The position numbers and the translations under genes were made by a program. From the NCBI GenBank assembly GCA_964460785.1, contig CAYWQB010000001.1, positions 62,001 to 126,000 on the forward strand: a stretch of 64,000 bases of DNA, given 5' to 3'. The first letter of the stretch is position 1. The number at the start of each line of letters is the position of its first letter. The notes beneath the pieces are model-generated. The model was given only the letters and a program-made list of their open reading frames with translations. It ran no database searches and was not told the origin of the DNA. The DNA comes from CAYWQB01 sp964460785 (lineage in GTDB: Bacteria; Chlamydiota; Chlamydiia; Chlamydiales; CAYWQB01). Below are positions 34,095 through 43,500 of this stretch, in pieces.

Positions 34095-35219
34095 CTATGC
34101 CTGATTTTTTTTTAAAACAACCAGTGTTTCTACATGTGTTGTTTGAGGAAACAAATCGAAAGGATACGCTGCCTGTATGTTGTAGGCTCTTTTTAGCTCT
34201 GCTAAATCTCTACTTAAAGTAGCAGGATCACATGATATATAAACAAGCCCATCCAAGGGCTTTTGGCAAAGCATCTGCTTTACTTCTTCCTTCAGACCTC
34301 CTCTTGGAGGATTGAGAAATGCAGCATCAAATGTTGAGAGGCTTTTAGCTTTTTTCTCTACCTGTGCACAGATAAAGTGAGCATTACAAACCTGGTTTAA
34401 CTTTGCATTTTCCTTTGCTCTTTGAATGGCAGCTTTTCCCGATTCAATACCAACGACCTCATCAAAGTGCTGAGCTGCAAGTAAAGAAAGAGTTCCTACA
34501 CCACAATAGGCATCTAAAACCTTTTTAGGACTCATTTTCAATACGTTTTCTATTGCTGTCTGATAGAGCTTTTCGGCCTGTAAGCAGTTGACTTGGAAGA
34601 AATCTTTTGGGCCTACACGAAATGTTAAACCTGCGATGTTTTGCTCAATATAAAGAGGGAAAGCTTGTCCATCTTTTACTGTCATCACCTCTTGGTTACC
34701 CCCTCCTACTTTAATGATAAAGTCCTCATAAGACTTTGCTTGAGGCAAGTAGGGAAGGCCTTCATCTTCAAGTAAAAAACAGTTTTCAACAGGGATTACT
34801 TTCTGCGAATTTGTCTGATAAAATCCCCCCTGATGCAGGTGCACCTTATTTCTATAATGCAACTGTTTAGGAGATGGTTCACAGGGAGCTACTGCTACAT
34901 CAACCTTTGCGATTCTTTGCAAAGCTTGCTGTACTCTTTGTTGTTTCCACTTCAGCTGCTCCTCATAACTCCAGTGCATCAGCTGGCATCCACCACATTG
35001 CCCAAAGAGAGGGCAAATCGGTTTTTGTCTTGCTTTTGAAGTAGATAGCTTCTGATAAGCCTCTATCTGGTCATAACGACGCCCCTCTTTTCTTCGCAGA
35101 ATTTGCACCTTTTCTCCAGGAAGGGCTCCTGGTACGAATTGGACCTTTCCTTCATAGACTCCAACCCCCTCCCCTTTAGAGTTTAGGTCGGTAATAGAGA
35201 CGATTATTTCTTTTGACAT
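34095..35219 (-). CDS. rlmD: 23S rRNA (uracil-C5)-methyltransferase RlmD/RumA-type
   Basis: 374 residues. An N-terminal TRAM domain (IVSITDLNSKGEGVGVYEG), the iron-sulfur cysteines CPLFGQCGGC plus ENC, the SAM motif LDAYCGVGTLSLLAA, LNPPRGG, and the catalytic ISCDPATLSRDL are all present. The enzyme methylates U1939 or U747 in 23S rRNA; which one cannot be told. ATG at 35219 overlaps the mutM end by 16 bases; TTG at 35228 is the longer alternative. Confidence 0.92.
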   Translation of the reverse strand: MSKEIIVSITDLNSKGEGVGVYEGKVQFVPGALPGEKVQILRRKEGRRYDQIEAYQKLSTSKARQKPICPLFGQCGGCQLMHWSYEEQLKWKQQRVQQALQRIAKVDVAVAPCEPSPKQLHYRNKVHLHQGGFYQTNSQKVIPVENCFLLEDEGLPYLPQAKSYEDFIIKVGGGNQEVMTVKDGQAFPLYIEQNIAGLTFRVGPKDFFQVNCLQAEKLYQTAIENVLKMSPKKVLDAYCGVGTLSLLAAQHFDEVVGIESGKAAIQRAKENAKLNQVCNAHFICAQVEKKAKSLSTFDAAFLNPPRGGLKEEVKQMLCQKPLDGLVYISCDPATLSRDLAELKRAYNIQAAYPFDLFPQTTHVETLVVLKKNQA

Positions 35220-36022
35220 ATGGGGCAAAAATAGGTTGATCGGTTTGATAAAAAAGCTTTGCTAATTGGCGTTTGGCATGCAGGACATGGGTGATTATCT
35301 CGCTTGTACACATTGAGCTTCTGCTGAAAGTAGCCTGGTTTTTCTTGCCCACTTACAAAGTCATTTAAAGTAGTTCCTCCAGCTTCAATAGCTTGATCCA
35401 AGACCTTCTGAATACTTTCTACAAGACTCTTCCACTGCTTGACTGACATGTCACAGGCTCTTTTTTGAGGGTGCACTTTTGCTAAAAAAAGAGCCTCACT
35501 AGCATAGATATTTCCCACTCCAACGACCACTTTCTGATCCATGATCAAGTTTTTCACTGGTACAGATCTATTGGCTGCTAGCTCATACAAAAACGTGGCA
35601 AGATGTGGGTGCCAAGGCTCAGGCCCTAAGTGAGCAAGCAAGGGATGTCGCTCCACTTGCTCTTCTACAAACAACCAGCTTCCAAAGCGACGAGGATCTC
35701 GATAGCGCAGGGTCACTCCCCCTTCAATAAGCAAATCAATATGTTCATGTTTTTGTACAGGTGGCGCTTGTAAGTGAACACAAAGAGAGCCGGACATTCC
35801 TAGGTGAGCAAGAAGAGCACTCCCTCCCTCTAAGTCGAAAATTAAGTACTTTGCTCTCCGGCGCACCGCCTCAACTTTTTTTTGAGATACCTTCTCTTCA
35901 AGCCCTGGGGTAACGAGCCAGCGCAGATCACGTCGACGCACAACACATAACTCTATGCGCTTCCCTTGCAAGTAAGGTTCGATTCCCTTACATGTTGTTT
36001 CAACTTCTGGTAGCTCTGGCAT
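35204..36022 (-). CDS. mutM: Formamidopyrimidine-DNA glycosylase
   Basis: 272 residues, normal length. Begins MPELPEVE, with the catalytic N-terminal Pro and Glu; the beta-turn Lys is in RRAKYLIF (about residue 57); GVGNIYASEAL and the zinc finger CPACQ...YFCPICQ are intact. It removes oxidised guanine (8-oxoG) from DNA and cuts the strand. Overlaps rlmD, its downstream neighbour, by 16 bases. Confidence 0.96.
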   Translation of the reverse strand: MPELPEVETTCKGIEPYLQGKRIELCVVRRRDLRWLVTPGLEEKVSQKKVEAVRRRAKYLIFDLEGGSALLAHLGMSGSLCVHLQAPPVQKHEHIDLLIEGGVTLRYRDPRRFGSWLFVEEQVERHPLLAHLGPEPWHPHLATFLYELAANRSVPVKNLIMDQKVVVGVGNIYASEALFLAKVHPQKRACDMSVKQWKSLVESIQKVLDQAIEAGGTTLNDFVSGQEKPGYFQQKLNVYKRDNHPCPACQTPISKAFLSNRSTYFCPICQKK

Positions 36023-36113
36023 TTGTCTACTTTTTTAGATTGTGGCACCGTTTATACACCAACAACAGCATTAATCTCTGCTCAACATTTTGCTATAAAG
36101 GATGAGAGAAAGC

Positions 36114-36728
36114 CTACCTTTTAGAAACAGCACAGGTATGAACGACCTTCCCAATCACTCGAAAGCGATCATCTATGAGAACTTTCAATCGGTTATCCTT
36201 GGTATTTTCTGGACAAAGTGAGACGACGCCTTGCTCTATTTTCAGCCTTCTGACCAGAGTCAGACCATTCAATATGGCTACAATGACCTCCCCACTTTCT
36301 GCCATGGGCTGTTGGTGCACAATCAAGTAATCTCCCTCCGAGGTCTCTGCGCGAATCATACTCTCCCCTTGCATCCTAAAAGCAAAGCAATCTCCATCCA
36401 CAATAGAAGAAGGAAGTAATAGGTCTCCTTCTATATTTTCCTCAGACAATAAGGAAGAGCTCTCTGAAACCTGCCTTAGAATAGGGATGGAGGTTAAAGA
36501 GCTTTTTCTTTTCTTTCGTGGGTTTAAGACTTCAATAGAACGCGCCTTTCTTGGCTCTTTTCGAATCATCCCTAATGAAGCAAGACGATTCAGCCCTTCA
36601 TGTACACTGGGGGCTGAGACCCCTAGCTCTTCAGCGAGTTCTTTCACAGTGGGAGTTTGGCGATTTCTTTCTTGAAGCTGCTCGATAGCGTGAAGCAAAA
36701 TTTTTTGTGAATTTGTTAGGGGATGCAT
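36114..36728 (-). CDS. lexA: LexA-family repressor lacking cleavage site and catalytic lysine
   Basis: 204 residues from the ATG at 36728, which has AGAGGT five bases upstream. N-terminal winged helix (ELAEELGVSAPSVHEGLNRLASLGMI) and C-terminal S24 domain are both complete. The catalytic Ser is kept (QGESM, S123). The catalytic Lys is not: 37 residues later, exactly the LexA Ser-Lys distance, TLVRRLK has Arg (R160) where E. coli has K156. The Ala-Gly cleavage pair is also gone: RVAAGEPLL of E. coli aligns with RQVSESSSLL here. So the protein probably cannot cleave itself on RecA activation and may act as a permanent repressor or be removed by other proteases. A perfect palindrome lies 19 bases upstream. 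Confidence 0.9.
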   Translation of the reverse strand: MHPLTNSQKILLHAIEQLQERNRQTPTVKELAEELGVSAPSVHEGLNRLASLGMIRKEPRKARSIEVLNPRKKRKSSLTSIPILRQVSESSSLLSEENIEGDLLLPSSIVDGDCFAFRMQGESMIRAETSEGDYLIVHQQPMAESGEVIVAILNGLTLVRRLKIEQGVVSLCPENTKDNRLKVLIDDRFRVIGKVVHTCAVSKR

Positions 36729-36746
36729 ATATGACCTCTCCATTCC

Positions 36747-36770
36747 TATCCCTTATTTATATAAGGGATA
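36747..36770. promoter_or_regulatory. Candidate LexA operator (perfect 10-base inverted repeat)
   Basis: Arms TATCCCTTAT and ATAAGGGATA pair perfectly around the spacer TTAT. The site ends 19 bases before the lexA start codon and just before its ribosome site, the usual place for an autoregulatory operator. I saw no second copy in this window by eye. Confidence 0.6.
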
Positions 36771-37081
36771 AAAAATTTTATTTAAAGCACTGACAAGCCG
36801 TCACTACTCACATAAAGCATGTTTTTGCAACTTTTGGAGATTTTTAAGCCTTTTTCAGGCAATTTAAAGTATATAAACTTTCAATAAGTTGCCGGTAAGA
36901 ATTTTTCAATGCCTATAAATGTCTGATAATAAAACGAATTTTTTGAAAGAACCAAACGCTAATTAGCAAAAACATAAATTCATTATTTCCTAATATAAGT
37001 TCATGCTCCCCCGACAAGACATAAAGTTTATTTTACAGTATACCGTTTTTCTATAGAGCATACGTAAAAAGGCCTACGCAC
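36771..37081. other. Intergenic region between lexA and the DMT transporter
   Basis: About 310 A+T-rich bases without a plausible gene. It must hold the divergent promoters of lexA and the transporter gene. Apart from the palindrome at 36747-36770 I see no clear hairpin, tRNA or repeat. Confidence 0.6.
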
Positions 37082-37990
37082 ATGTCTTCTAAAGTTAAAA
37101 GCTATGTACTTCTTCTTCTCATCTCCATCATTTGGGGGTCTCAATTTCTATTTAACCGCTTTGCTCTGGAGGACTTCTCTTCACTATGGGTGGCAACTGG
37201 GCGATCTATAATCGGTTGCTTAACTCTAATTGTGATGGGGCTCTTTATAAAAAAAGCAGGCCACACAACAGGCTCTAAGTTAAAGTACTGGTCTTACTGC
37301 TTTCTCATTGGTTTTTTTGAAGCTTCACTCCCCTTTTCTTTGATTGCATGGGGCCAGCAACATGTATCAAGTAGCCTTGCTGCCATCATGGTGGGCACTG
37401 TCCCTATTTTTACAGCATTTCTAACAGCCGTTTGTATTCGCAATGAAAAGGTGCATCTAGGAACAATTGTGGCTGTTGTTTTAGGATTTATTGGAATTGT
37501 TTTATTGCTCCTCCCTCAGGGAGGAGTCGCGATTGATTTATTGTATCAGCAGGCAAAGGGAGAAATTGCCATCTTAGGTGGAGCAATCTCTTTTGCAATT
37601 AGTTTGGTTCTAATCAAATTCTTGCCTAGCCGCTCTCCAGTCTTTGCAGCCCGTGACATCCTAATGATGGCGAGCCTCCAGCTACTTATTATGGCAGGGG
37701 CTGTACACTCTCCCTTCCCTACCACCATTTCTGCAGAAAGCGGCGCCAGTTTACTTGCTTTGGGGGTACTATGTGCAGGGGTTGTCTACCTTTTTTATGT
37801 AAAACTCATCCATCTTGCAGGAGCTTCTTTTGCTTCGTTTAGCAACTATCTTGTGCCTGTTGTAGGAGTAGTCATTGGCATTCTTCTCTTAAATAATAGT
37901 CTTTCATCTCGTGAAATTTTAGCCCTTGGGACAATTGTCTTAGGGTTTGTAGTGAATGAATGGCTAAGCAAAAATACTCACAAGAGCTAA
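37082..37990 (+). CDS. DMT-superfamily (EamA) transporter
   Basis: 302 residues with ten hydrophobic segments forming two EamA repeats; the first begins LLLISIIWGSQFLFNRFAL and the second IAILGGAISFAISLVLIKFL. Members export amino acids or other metabolites, or take them up in intracellular bacteria. Substrate not predictable. Its stop overlaps the convergent effector-like gene by four bases. Confidence 0.85.
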   Translation: MSSKVKSYVLLLLISIIWGSQFLFNRFALEDFSSLWVATGRSIIGCLTLIVMGLFIKKAGHTTGSKLKYWSYCFLIGFFEASLPFSLIAWGQQHVSSSLAAIMVGTVPIFTAFLTAVCIRNEKVHLGTIVAVVLGFIGIVLLLLPQGGVAIDLLYQQAKGEIAILGGAISFAISLVLIKFLPSRSPVFAARDILMMASLQLLIMAGAVHSPFPTTISAESGASLLALGVLCAGVVYLFYVKLIHLAGASFASFSNYLVPVVGVVIGILLLNNSLSSREILALGTIVLGFVVNEWLSKNTHKS

Positions 37991-38703
37991 GCCTGTCTCT
38001 CTTTTATACTGCGGTATAAATGAATCAGCGACTCTGATGACCCTCCCACTAGATTTAGTTGTAATTGATCAAGTGGAACCGCTCTAGCATCCACCTCTCG
38101 AATCAGATCGAGATATGCATCACAGCTAAATGGAATAAAGGTTTCATCCATACAAGGAACTGTTTCTGTAATTGTCAGCAGCCCATTTGGTGCGAAAGAA
38201 AGATCAAAATGCCGCTTGTCCCGAGTGGAAGTAAAAAAATCAGGCCACTCTGTTCCTTCACAAGAGAGGTAATTTGCCGCACTATAAAATCCCCCTCGAA
38301 TCGTTTCTTGCAGGAACTCATAATAGGTGACCCCTCTAAGATCTACCCCTTGTGTATTGAGAAAGTGGAGGAGAGCTAAGGTCTGCTCTCGCCCTGGTTG
38401 ATAGTGACCGCTTTCATTTGTAAGCTCTTTCAAAACTCCGTGACGATCAACTCTTGCCTCTCCTGCAGCCAAGACAGGCTCGTGAGCCACAAAGCTTGTA
38501 TGATGAAAGTATCCTACGGTACCACTGCCACAATAAAGCTTTTGATCCTGGGATAAAACAAAGATACACCATCCCTGCTTTTGGTTTTCTGATACACTCT
38601 CACTAACTGTGGAGTAAACCCTCTCCCCACGAAAAAATCTGCCCTCTTGAATAGCTACGGCATAAGCCTTTCGCTCTTCACTGCTCAAGCTACACTCACG
38701 CAT
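37987..38703 (-). CDS. Effector-like protein with FHHTSF...AGE...SGHYQPG module (238 aa)
   Basis: The region around residues 60-120 reads LYCGSGTVGYFHHTSFVAHEPVLAAGEARVD and then SNESGHYQP-type residues (here TNESGHYQPGREQTLALLHFL). The combination H-x-S-F, then V-x-A-A-G-E, then S-G-H-Y-x-P is one I know from secreted effector-like proteins of plant pathogens and amoeba symbionts; its biochemical role is not settled. No signal peptide. It is the last gene of the operon with chaperones and large helical proteins, which supports secretion by type III. ATG at 38703 overlaps the upstream gene by eight bases (ATGCGTGA). Confidence 0.65.
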   Translation of the reverse strand: MRECSLSSEERKAYAVAIQEGRFFRGERVYSTVSESVSENQKQGWCIFVLSQDQKLYCGSGTVGYFHHTSFVAHEPVLAAGEARVDRHGVLKELTNESGHYQPGREQTLALLHFLNTQGVDLRGVTYYEFLQETIRGGFYSAANYLSCEGTEWPDFFTSTRDKRHFDLSFAPNGLLTITETVPCMDETFIPFSCDAYLDLIREVDARAVPLDQLQLNLVGGSSESLIHLYRSIKERQA

Positions 38704-39970
38704 GAGAACCAAAGCAGTTTGTTAAAAAAGAGAGGAGTTCATGATCTGAATTTTTCTTACCAATGGCCTGCATGGCATGTTCGGCACCTCCATCATGAAA
38801 AGAGGTAGGAAAGGTTGCGATGGGTCCTTCATAACAAAGAAAAGGGAAGAAATCTCTCCAATAGGTAAGGGACTTACAAAGAGAAGAAGGAAGGGTTACA
38901 GAGCTAAAGTCACTTGGTACTGAAGAAGCAGGGGTTAGTATCCAGGCATACTCATCAAGCAAGGACTGCAGTGTACTATTTAACAAGGTAACATAGTGTA
39001 TAGAAAGAGTAAGGCCCACACCAGTCACTTCCTGTGCATAAGATGCCCAAGAGTTTAAAATCGTTTCTGAAGACTCTGGAAGAGAAGGAAGAGCCTGTAA
39101 CACATTGATAATAGGTAGATAAAACTGACAAGAGACTAAGTTTGCAATGTGCTCATATACTGCGGAATCTAAACCTAAACTAACCTCTTCAACGTGATAT
39201 CCCTCTGCCTCTAATCGATGTAAAGTATGAGAGTAATCATCATCCCCTGTAAAGCTAGGGCAAATGGCACTTAACTCTGAACACCAACCAATTTTTTTAG
39301 AGCTTGGCTTTGCCATATTTTTAAGCTGCGGCCGCTCTAGTAGATGATGAAAAGCTTGCAAATCAACAAGCCGCTTTGTCATCAACGTATGCCTTGCTCC
39401 TATCTGTGCACGGACTAAAGAGACGACATTCGATCGATTCATCTTTAGTGAGTGAAGCGTAGGTGTCAAAGCTGACAGCCCAAGACTAGCAGCTGCAACA
39501 CGCCCCCCTCCTATAGAGTCTGCTATTCCAGCGGCTGCCATCTCAGAATAGATCCCTGCAGCGACTCCTGTAACAGGAGAATGTTTCATTGAAGGAGAAA
39601 AGGGGTGCTTAGGCGCCTCTTCATAGACACTGGATAATCCGAAGGGAGTCACATGTCCCATACCAAAGATTTGTGCATGATGGGCGATTAAACTATCATA
39701 AACAAAGTAAAAATCTTCTGGAACATCAATAACCCCTCCTACCCCATAAGTATGCTCTACCCCTCGCATAGGGGCTGCTGCATCGATGACAAGGGGAATG
39801 CGACTTAATGGGTGCTCTGTGATCTCTCTTTTTTGAGAGCTGAAATGATACTCCAAGGCATTGATGGTTGGATTTAGAGAAGAAATCCTTTCATGACATC
39901 GTTGGAGAGCACCTTCTGCTATTTCAGGCTTAGCTAACATCTCAGCTATTGTAGGTAAGCTCACTTGCAT
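38696..39970 (-). CDS. Degenerate amidase-signature protein, probably inactive as amidase
   Basis: 424 residues. The overall order follows amidase-signature enzymes (GatA type): an N-terminal helix pair with ALQRCHERISSLNPTINAL, the core IPLVIDAAAPMRGVEHTYG, a Gly/Ala-rich region and a C-terminal segment ending in GKKNSDHELLSFL. The catalytic residues are lost: V-K-D has become VID (about residue 58), the S-S-G-G-S loop has become SPVTG (about 132), and the GTDTGGSIR loop is GIADSIGGGRVA (about 150). So it is a pseudo-amidase, possibly a binding effector. ATG at 39970 is one base after the upstream stop codon. A real GatA is not in this window. Confidence 0.7.
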   Translation of the reverse strand: MQVSLPTIAEMLAKPEIAEGALQRCHERISSLNPTINALEYHFSSQKREITEHPLSRIPLVIDAAAPMRGVEHTYGVGGVIDVPEDFYFVYDSLIAHHAQIFGMGHVTPFGLSSVYEEAPKHPFSPSMKHSPVTGVAAGIYSEMAAAGIADSIGGGRVAAASLGLSALTPTLHSLKMNRSNVVSLVRAQIGARHTLMTKRLVDLQAFHHLLERPQLKNMAKPSSKKIGWCSELSAICPSFTGDDDYSHTLHRLEAEGYHVEEVSLGLDSAVYEHIANLVSCQFYLPIINVLQALPSLPESSETILNSWASYAQEVTGVGLTLSIHYVTLLNSTLQSLLDEYAWILTPASSVPSDFSSVTLPSSLCKSLTYWRDFFPFLCYEGPIATFPTSFHDGGAEHAMQAIGKKNSDHELLSFLTNCFGSHA

Positions 39971-39971
39971 C

Positions 39972-40502
39972 TTACTTTTGCCCTTCCTGTAATAGATTCT
40001 CTGACAAATCAACAAACTCGGATAAGACATCCTCCATTGTTAAAACCCCATTCGCAAGCTTCTCTAAAGGATCGGTATAGCAATCTTTATACAAGGAGAT
40101 CATACCGATCATTGCTAAAATAGCAAAATGGGTCTCCTCTGTCAGAGGGCCTATAAACACATAGCGGAAGCAGAGCTCCTGCTCGACTTCTTGATATTCA
40201 AACCCGGGGATAGGGGCTAATGTATTTAAAAGATTAATGACTCGAATACAGTCAAAAAGTGCATGCTCCTTCACTGCAAAGGGGAAGCGCAGCAGATACT
40301 CTATTTGTGCTAGGTGCTGCCCTTCCTCTTTTCCAAACTTCAAATTTGCATCGCTGACTGAGCAATGCAAGCAATACTCTCGATCTTTTGCATCTGTGCC
40401 TAGAAAGATCAAGTACCCAGGTCTCTCCTTCTCTTCTTTTGTGAAGCTCAGCTTTCCTTGTTTTAAGGCATGCTCTACTTCATCATGGATCTGTTCCACC
40501 AT
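39972..40502 (-). CDS. Putative type III secretion chaperone-like (YbjN/CesT-fold) protein
   Basis: 176 residues, acidic and soluble, with AGGAG before the ATG. The alternation of beta segments (PGYLIFLGTD, YCLHCSVSD, ELCFRYVFIGPL) and a long C-terminal helix fits the YbjN/T3SS-chaperone-like fold. It lies 12 bases after the 1384-residue gene and one base before the pseudo-amidase gene, so it may be the chaperone of either. The fold assignment is by pattern only. Confidence 0.5.
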   Translation of the reverse strand: MVEQIHDEVEHALKQGKLSFTKEEKERPGYLIFLGTDAKDREYCLHCSVSDANLKFGKEEGQHLAQIEYLLRFPFAVKEHALFDCIRVINLLNTLAPIPGFEYQEVEQELCFRYVFIGPLTEETHFAILAMIGMISLYKDCYTDPLEKLANGVLTMEDVLSEFVDLSENLLQEGQK

Positions 40503-40514
40503 AAAAACTCCTAT

Positions 40515-43500
40515 CTAGGCAAAGCTAGCTAATGCTTGCCGGTTAGCTGCCCCTTTTAAAAGGTGGGTAAATTCTTCGTAATCTGAGTGGATAAATGCAC
40601 GCAAATGATGCCTTACCTCTTTTTCCTTAAGATGTTTTGCAGACAGATCTATACCCATAGTGGTTTTTAGAAAGGATGTTGTTTCTGCATCTAGATCTCC
40701 TGCCTGGACCTGCTGAAAAAGAGCTTCTGGCAAATGCTGAAAAATTTCTGCGTAGTTCTCAACCCCAACATAGGAATCTTGCCACTTTCTTACAAAATCT
40801 TCATTCGTAAAGGGGTGGTTATAAATGCTTATTCGCATATCTGTCGGCACAGCTAATAACCCTTTCCTCACCTGGGAAAAGCTTGCTAACAAAACTCCAT
40901 CTTTTTTCTGTGAGATAAGTACAGATAAAGCCTGACTCATAACTCCTGCTCGAATAGTAGACTGCCTTTCAATTCCCTGCTGTAGCTCTTTCAAAAATTT
41001 TTCTTCCTTAGGAGAGAGATTTTTAACTTGCTGGTCCATCTTGCCAATCTCCCTGTGAAGAGTTGCAAGGTCGATCCCCTCCTTATCCATACTTTTTTTC
41101 AGTTCACCTACAGTTTTTGCCTTCTGTATAGAGGCAAAAACCCTTTCATATTTACCTGTAAGCTCGGTTTCCAACTGTTTTTTTAGGCTTTGAAAGGAGG
41201 CTTCTTTTTCTTTACGAACTAAAAGCTTTTCTAAGCAAAATGTAAAGTGGTCTGTTACTAGTGATCCCTGTTTTTTTAAGTGCCCCACAGTAAGCTCTTC
41301 TTTTGATAAGCTCTGCTTATTAGTCTCTCTTAATTGCTCCTCATATACAGCAAAAAATGCCCCTACATTTTTTATCCCGGCCTGCTCTAAGATAGTTTTT
41401 ACTTCACGGCTTGCTGAAAATTTTTGGCTATCTGGCATCTTCTGTATCAAGAGAGCAAGCTCTTTTGCTGCATGCCCTGCTATTTTTTGTATACGCTTAG
41501 AGCGTACATCCCAGCCAATTGTTTGCATATAGTCTTGGTAACGACGGTCATTAACTTGTTGTTCAAACTGAGCTACTCGAAGACTTTTACTGTCAAAATT
41601 TGTTGCCTTCTTATCGGCTTGTATTTGTGCCTCTAGAGCAAGCTTTGAGTAGGACTGCAGTAAGTCAATTTTAAATCTAAAGCTATCAACCTTTTCCCCA
41701 TCCTGTAGTCTTTTAAGCAAAGGCGTGAGTTGCTGATTTGTCATATGTAGCAAGTGAGGAGACAGCTTTTCTATGATCACCATTTGCACATCTGGGCGAG
41801 ACAAGTCGCTATTCTCTCGAAATTTGCTGATAAACCGAGGGTCTTGCAATAAGCTTCTGATTTGATTCCTAGAAAATCCCTTTCCTTGGAGTTGGCGAGC
41901 GAGAAGGCGAAGGCCATTTTTTTGATCTTTACTATCAATGACAGGCTGCAAGATTTCATCTAAAGATGATGTAGAAATCAAAGCCCCAGCAAGAGAGGTA
42001 ATCAGTATATCTTTTTGAGCAGCTATACTTTCTCCCCTTTCTTTCGCTAAGGAAGCTCGTTGAATAACCTGCTCTGCTTCTTGTGCTACATTGCGTTTTT
42101 CATTTGTCAGGTGATGAACAAATGCTCTGAAACTAGATCGCAAACCATGAGAGAGCCAGGCATGTTTTTCTACCTGCCCGACAGCAGCTTTCATCTCATC
42201 ATAAATTTTTTTCTCTTCACTTTGGATAACTGTTTCTAAGGCCAGTTCCTTGACATGCACCTCTCCTTTGGAGTTTGTTACCAAAAGGTCTATGCCATAG
42301 AGTTGCTCCATTACCTTTATTTCTTGTACAGCAAGGTCTCGCAACCCCCCTTGATCTTGGGCAGGAGGATGATCTTTTAGATAGCCAGCCCATCGCTTAA
42401 GCTTCATCAACCGCATGTTTAGCCGGTGCGTTTGGGCTCTTCCTTTATGCACACGCCTTGCATGATCTGCTCTTAACGTTTCATAGCGCTTACTTGCTAA
42501 TCCTAGTTTCATATAGGAGGTTTTGAAGCGCTCTGCTGATACCAACGCTGAAAAAGCTCGAGGGGATTTTTTATATGTATAGTAGACGCCAGCAAGAGCT
42601 AAGCCGATCCCCACACCAAGGATACCAAAGCTCAAAAAAGTAATGCCTGATACAACAGAGACTCCGACGATTCCCCCTACTACAAGAGCAATCCCTCCTA
42701 TAACAGAAAGAGAACTAAGCCCTATATTCACCTTGCTTTTAAGCTTATTCCACCAGTTTGTGCTTTTCTCTATTTCTACTTTCTTTTCCTGAACAACACG
42801 CAAAGCATTGCGAATGGCTGTGTTCATGCCTTCTTTTCTAGATGCAATATGTTGAAGCAAAAACTGCTGCACTGCGGGAATTTGTATGGACTGCTTTGTG
42901 ATGCTTTTTACAACTTCTCCTCCCTCTATAGCTGCAATCTTTCGGCTTTCAAGAAGTGTACGAATTTCATGTGCATCCAGACGAAGGCCAAAAGCCTGGT
43001 AAAGAGACTCCTGCCATTGTTTTTCCCAGTCAGCACCAGTTAAAGTACTTTCCTGTAGGCTATCCACCACTTTCTGAAATGCTGGGGCATAGCGCTTCAT
43101 AAAAGACTGCTGTACAGCCTTATGGCGAGCTAATGCACGTTGCATAGGGTTGAGATTTTCTTGCTCTTTGACTTTGAACTGCTTCGCAAGAGCTGCCCTT
43201 ACTTCAGAGGACTGTAAGTCCTTGTGACGATGCAGAGAAAATGTCCCAAGATCCTTTTTAAATTGCTGATAGTCAATGCCCAGCAACTTCATCTTGCTTT
43301 CAAGCTCTAAAAAATCAATCACCGGCGAGCGTGTGGCAAAGGAACTCTTTTTCACAAGAAGCAGTAAAGCTTGGCTAACTCGCTTGTCCACACACTGCTC
43401 ATAGAATTCTTTTGCTGACGGGGCTTTCCCTTTTTCTATTTTGACTGTGAAGGCCCCTGCCTTTGCAGATTCTTCAAAGGAAGCCATTTGCTCTTCTTGC

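Noticed and set aside
35971..35995. Sequence AAGGTTCGATTCCCTT resembling the T-arm of a tRNA
   Set aside because: It lies in the well-conserved start of mutM and codes for its normal residues; no acceptor, D-arm or anticodon arm surrounds it.
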